From positions 1-5,323 of the forward strand of contig CAUEJN010000088.1 in NCBI GenBank assembly GCA_959018045.1: DNA of 5,323 nt. The letters run 5' to 3'. Shown here in pieces: positions 5,304 through 5,323 of this stretch; positions within the stretch are counted from its first letter, which is position 1; each line of letters opens with the position of its first letter. Position numbers and translations under genes: made by a program. The DNA comes from an uncultured Butyricicoccus sp. GTDB taxonomy: Bacteria; Bacillota; Clostridia; Oscillospirales; Butyricicoccaceae. The notes beneath the pieces are model-generated. The model did not search any database. It was not told the origin of the DNA and saw only the letters and a list, made by a program, of their open reading frames with translations.

Positions 5304-5323
5304 GGTTGGGGGTATAAGGAAGA

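Noticed and set aside
5230..5320. Direct repeat GGTATAAGGA at 5230-5239 and 5311-5320.
   Set aside because: Ten bases repeated 81 bp apart in a purine-rich stretch is easily chance. The first copy could be read as an extended -10 (TGG-TATAAG) and the second as a ribosome-binding site near the window end, but neither has supporting context.

Overview
The window looks like Gram-positive, low-to-mid-GC Firmicutes DNA, most likely a gut Clostridia of the Oscillospirales type (for example a Butyricicoccus/Agathobaculum relative). I infer this from strong purine-rich ribosome-binding sites before every gene, a YtrA-type GntR regulator driving a GTG-starting ABC ATPase and a large ABC-2 permease, a VanZ-like membrane protein, and the style of the hairpin-rich intergenic repeat at the left edge. 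Base composition appears close to 50% GC. The species assignment is recollection of similar neighbourhoods, not a search result.

Layout: (1) Positions 1-110 hold no gene but carry three back-to-back perfect hairpins (17-36, 37-55, 62-81) that resemble a mobile or dispersed intergenic repeat. (2) 111-779, minus strand: uracil-DNA glycosylase (ung), a complete family-1 enzyme with all key residues. (3) 780-945: divergent intergenic region with an extended -10 promoter towards ung, a sigma-A-like promoter towards the right, and a perfect 9-bp-arm inverted repeat (891-915) over the predicted transcription start of the rightward operon. (4) 946-5056, plus strand: a tightly packed operon of five genes: a short GntR/YtrA-type repressor, an ABC ATPase, a 730-residue permease with a large C-terminal extracytoplasmic domain, a VanZ-like protein, and a 33-residue single-span membrane peptide. 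(5) 5077-5112: a strong intrinsic terminator ending that operon. (6) 5113-5323: a G-rich stretch with a possible 52-54 residue Trp-rich small ORF, whose best-placed ATG is out of frame by one base at a TTTT run.

How the genes work together: the first operon has the logic of the Bacillus subtilis ytr (cell-envelope stress) operon: a GntR repressor autoregulates its operon through a wide-spaced inverted repeat, and the operon encodes an ABC exporter-like complex. Here the usual two permeases and other Ytr proteins are replaced by a single long permease, and a VanZ-like protein (family known for teicoplanin/glycopeptide tolerance) plus a membrane micropeptide are added. This points to a self-regulated cell-envelope or antimicrobial-defence module; the inducing ligand and substrate cannot be read from the sequence. 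Nothing in the window indicates a phage, insertion sequence, CRISPR array, tRNA or rRNA.
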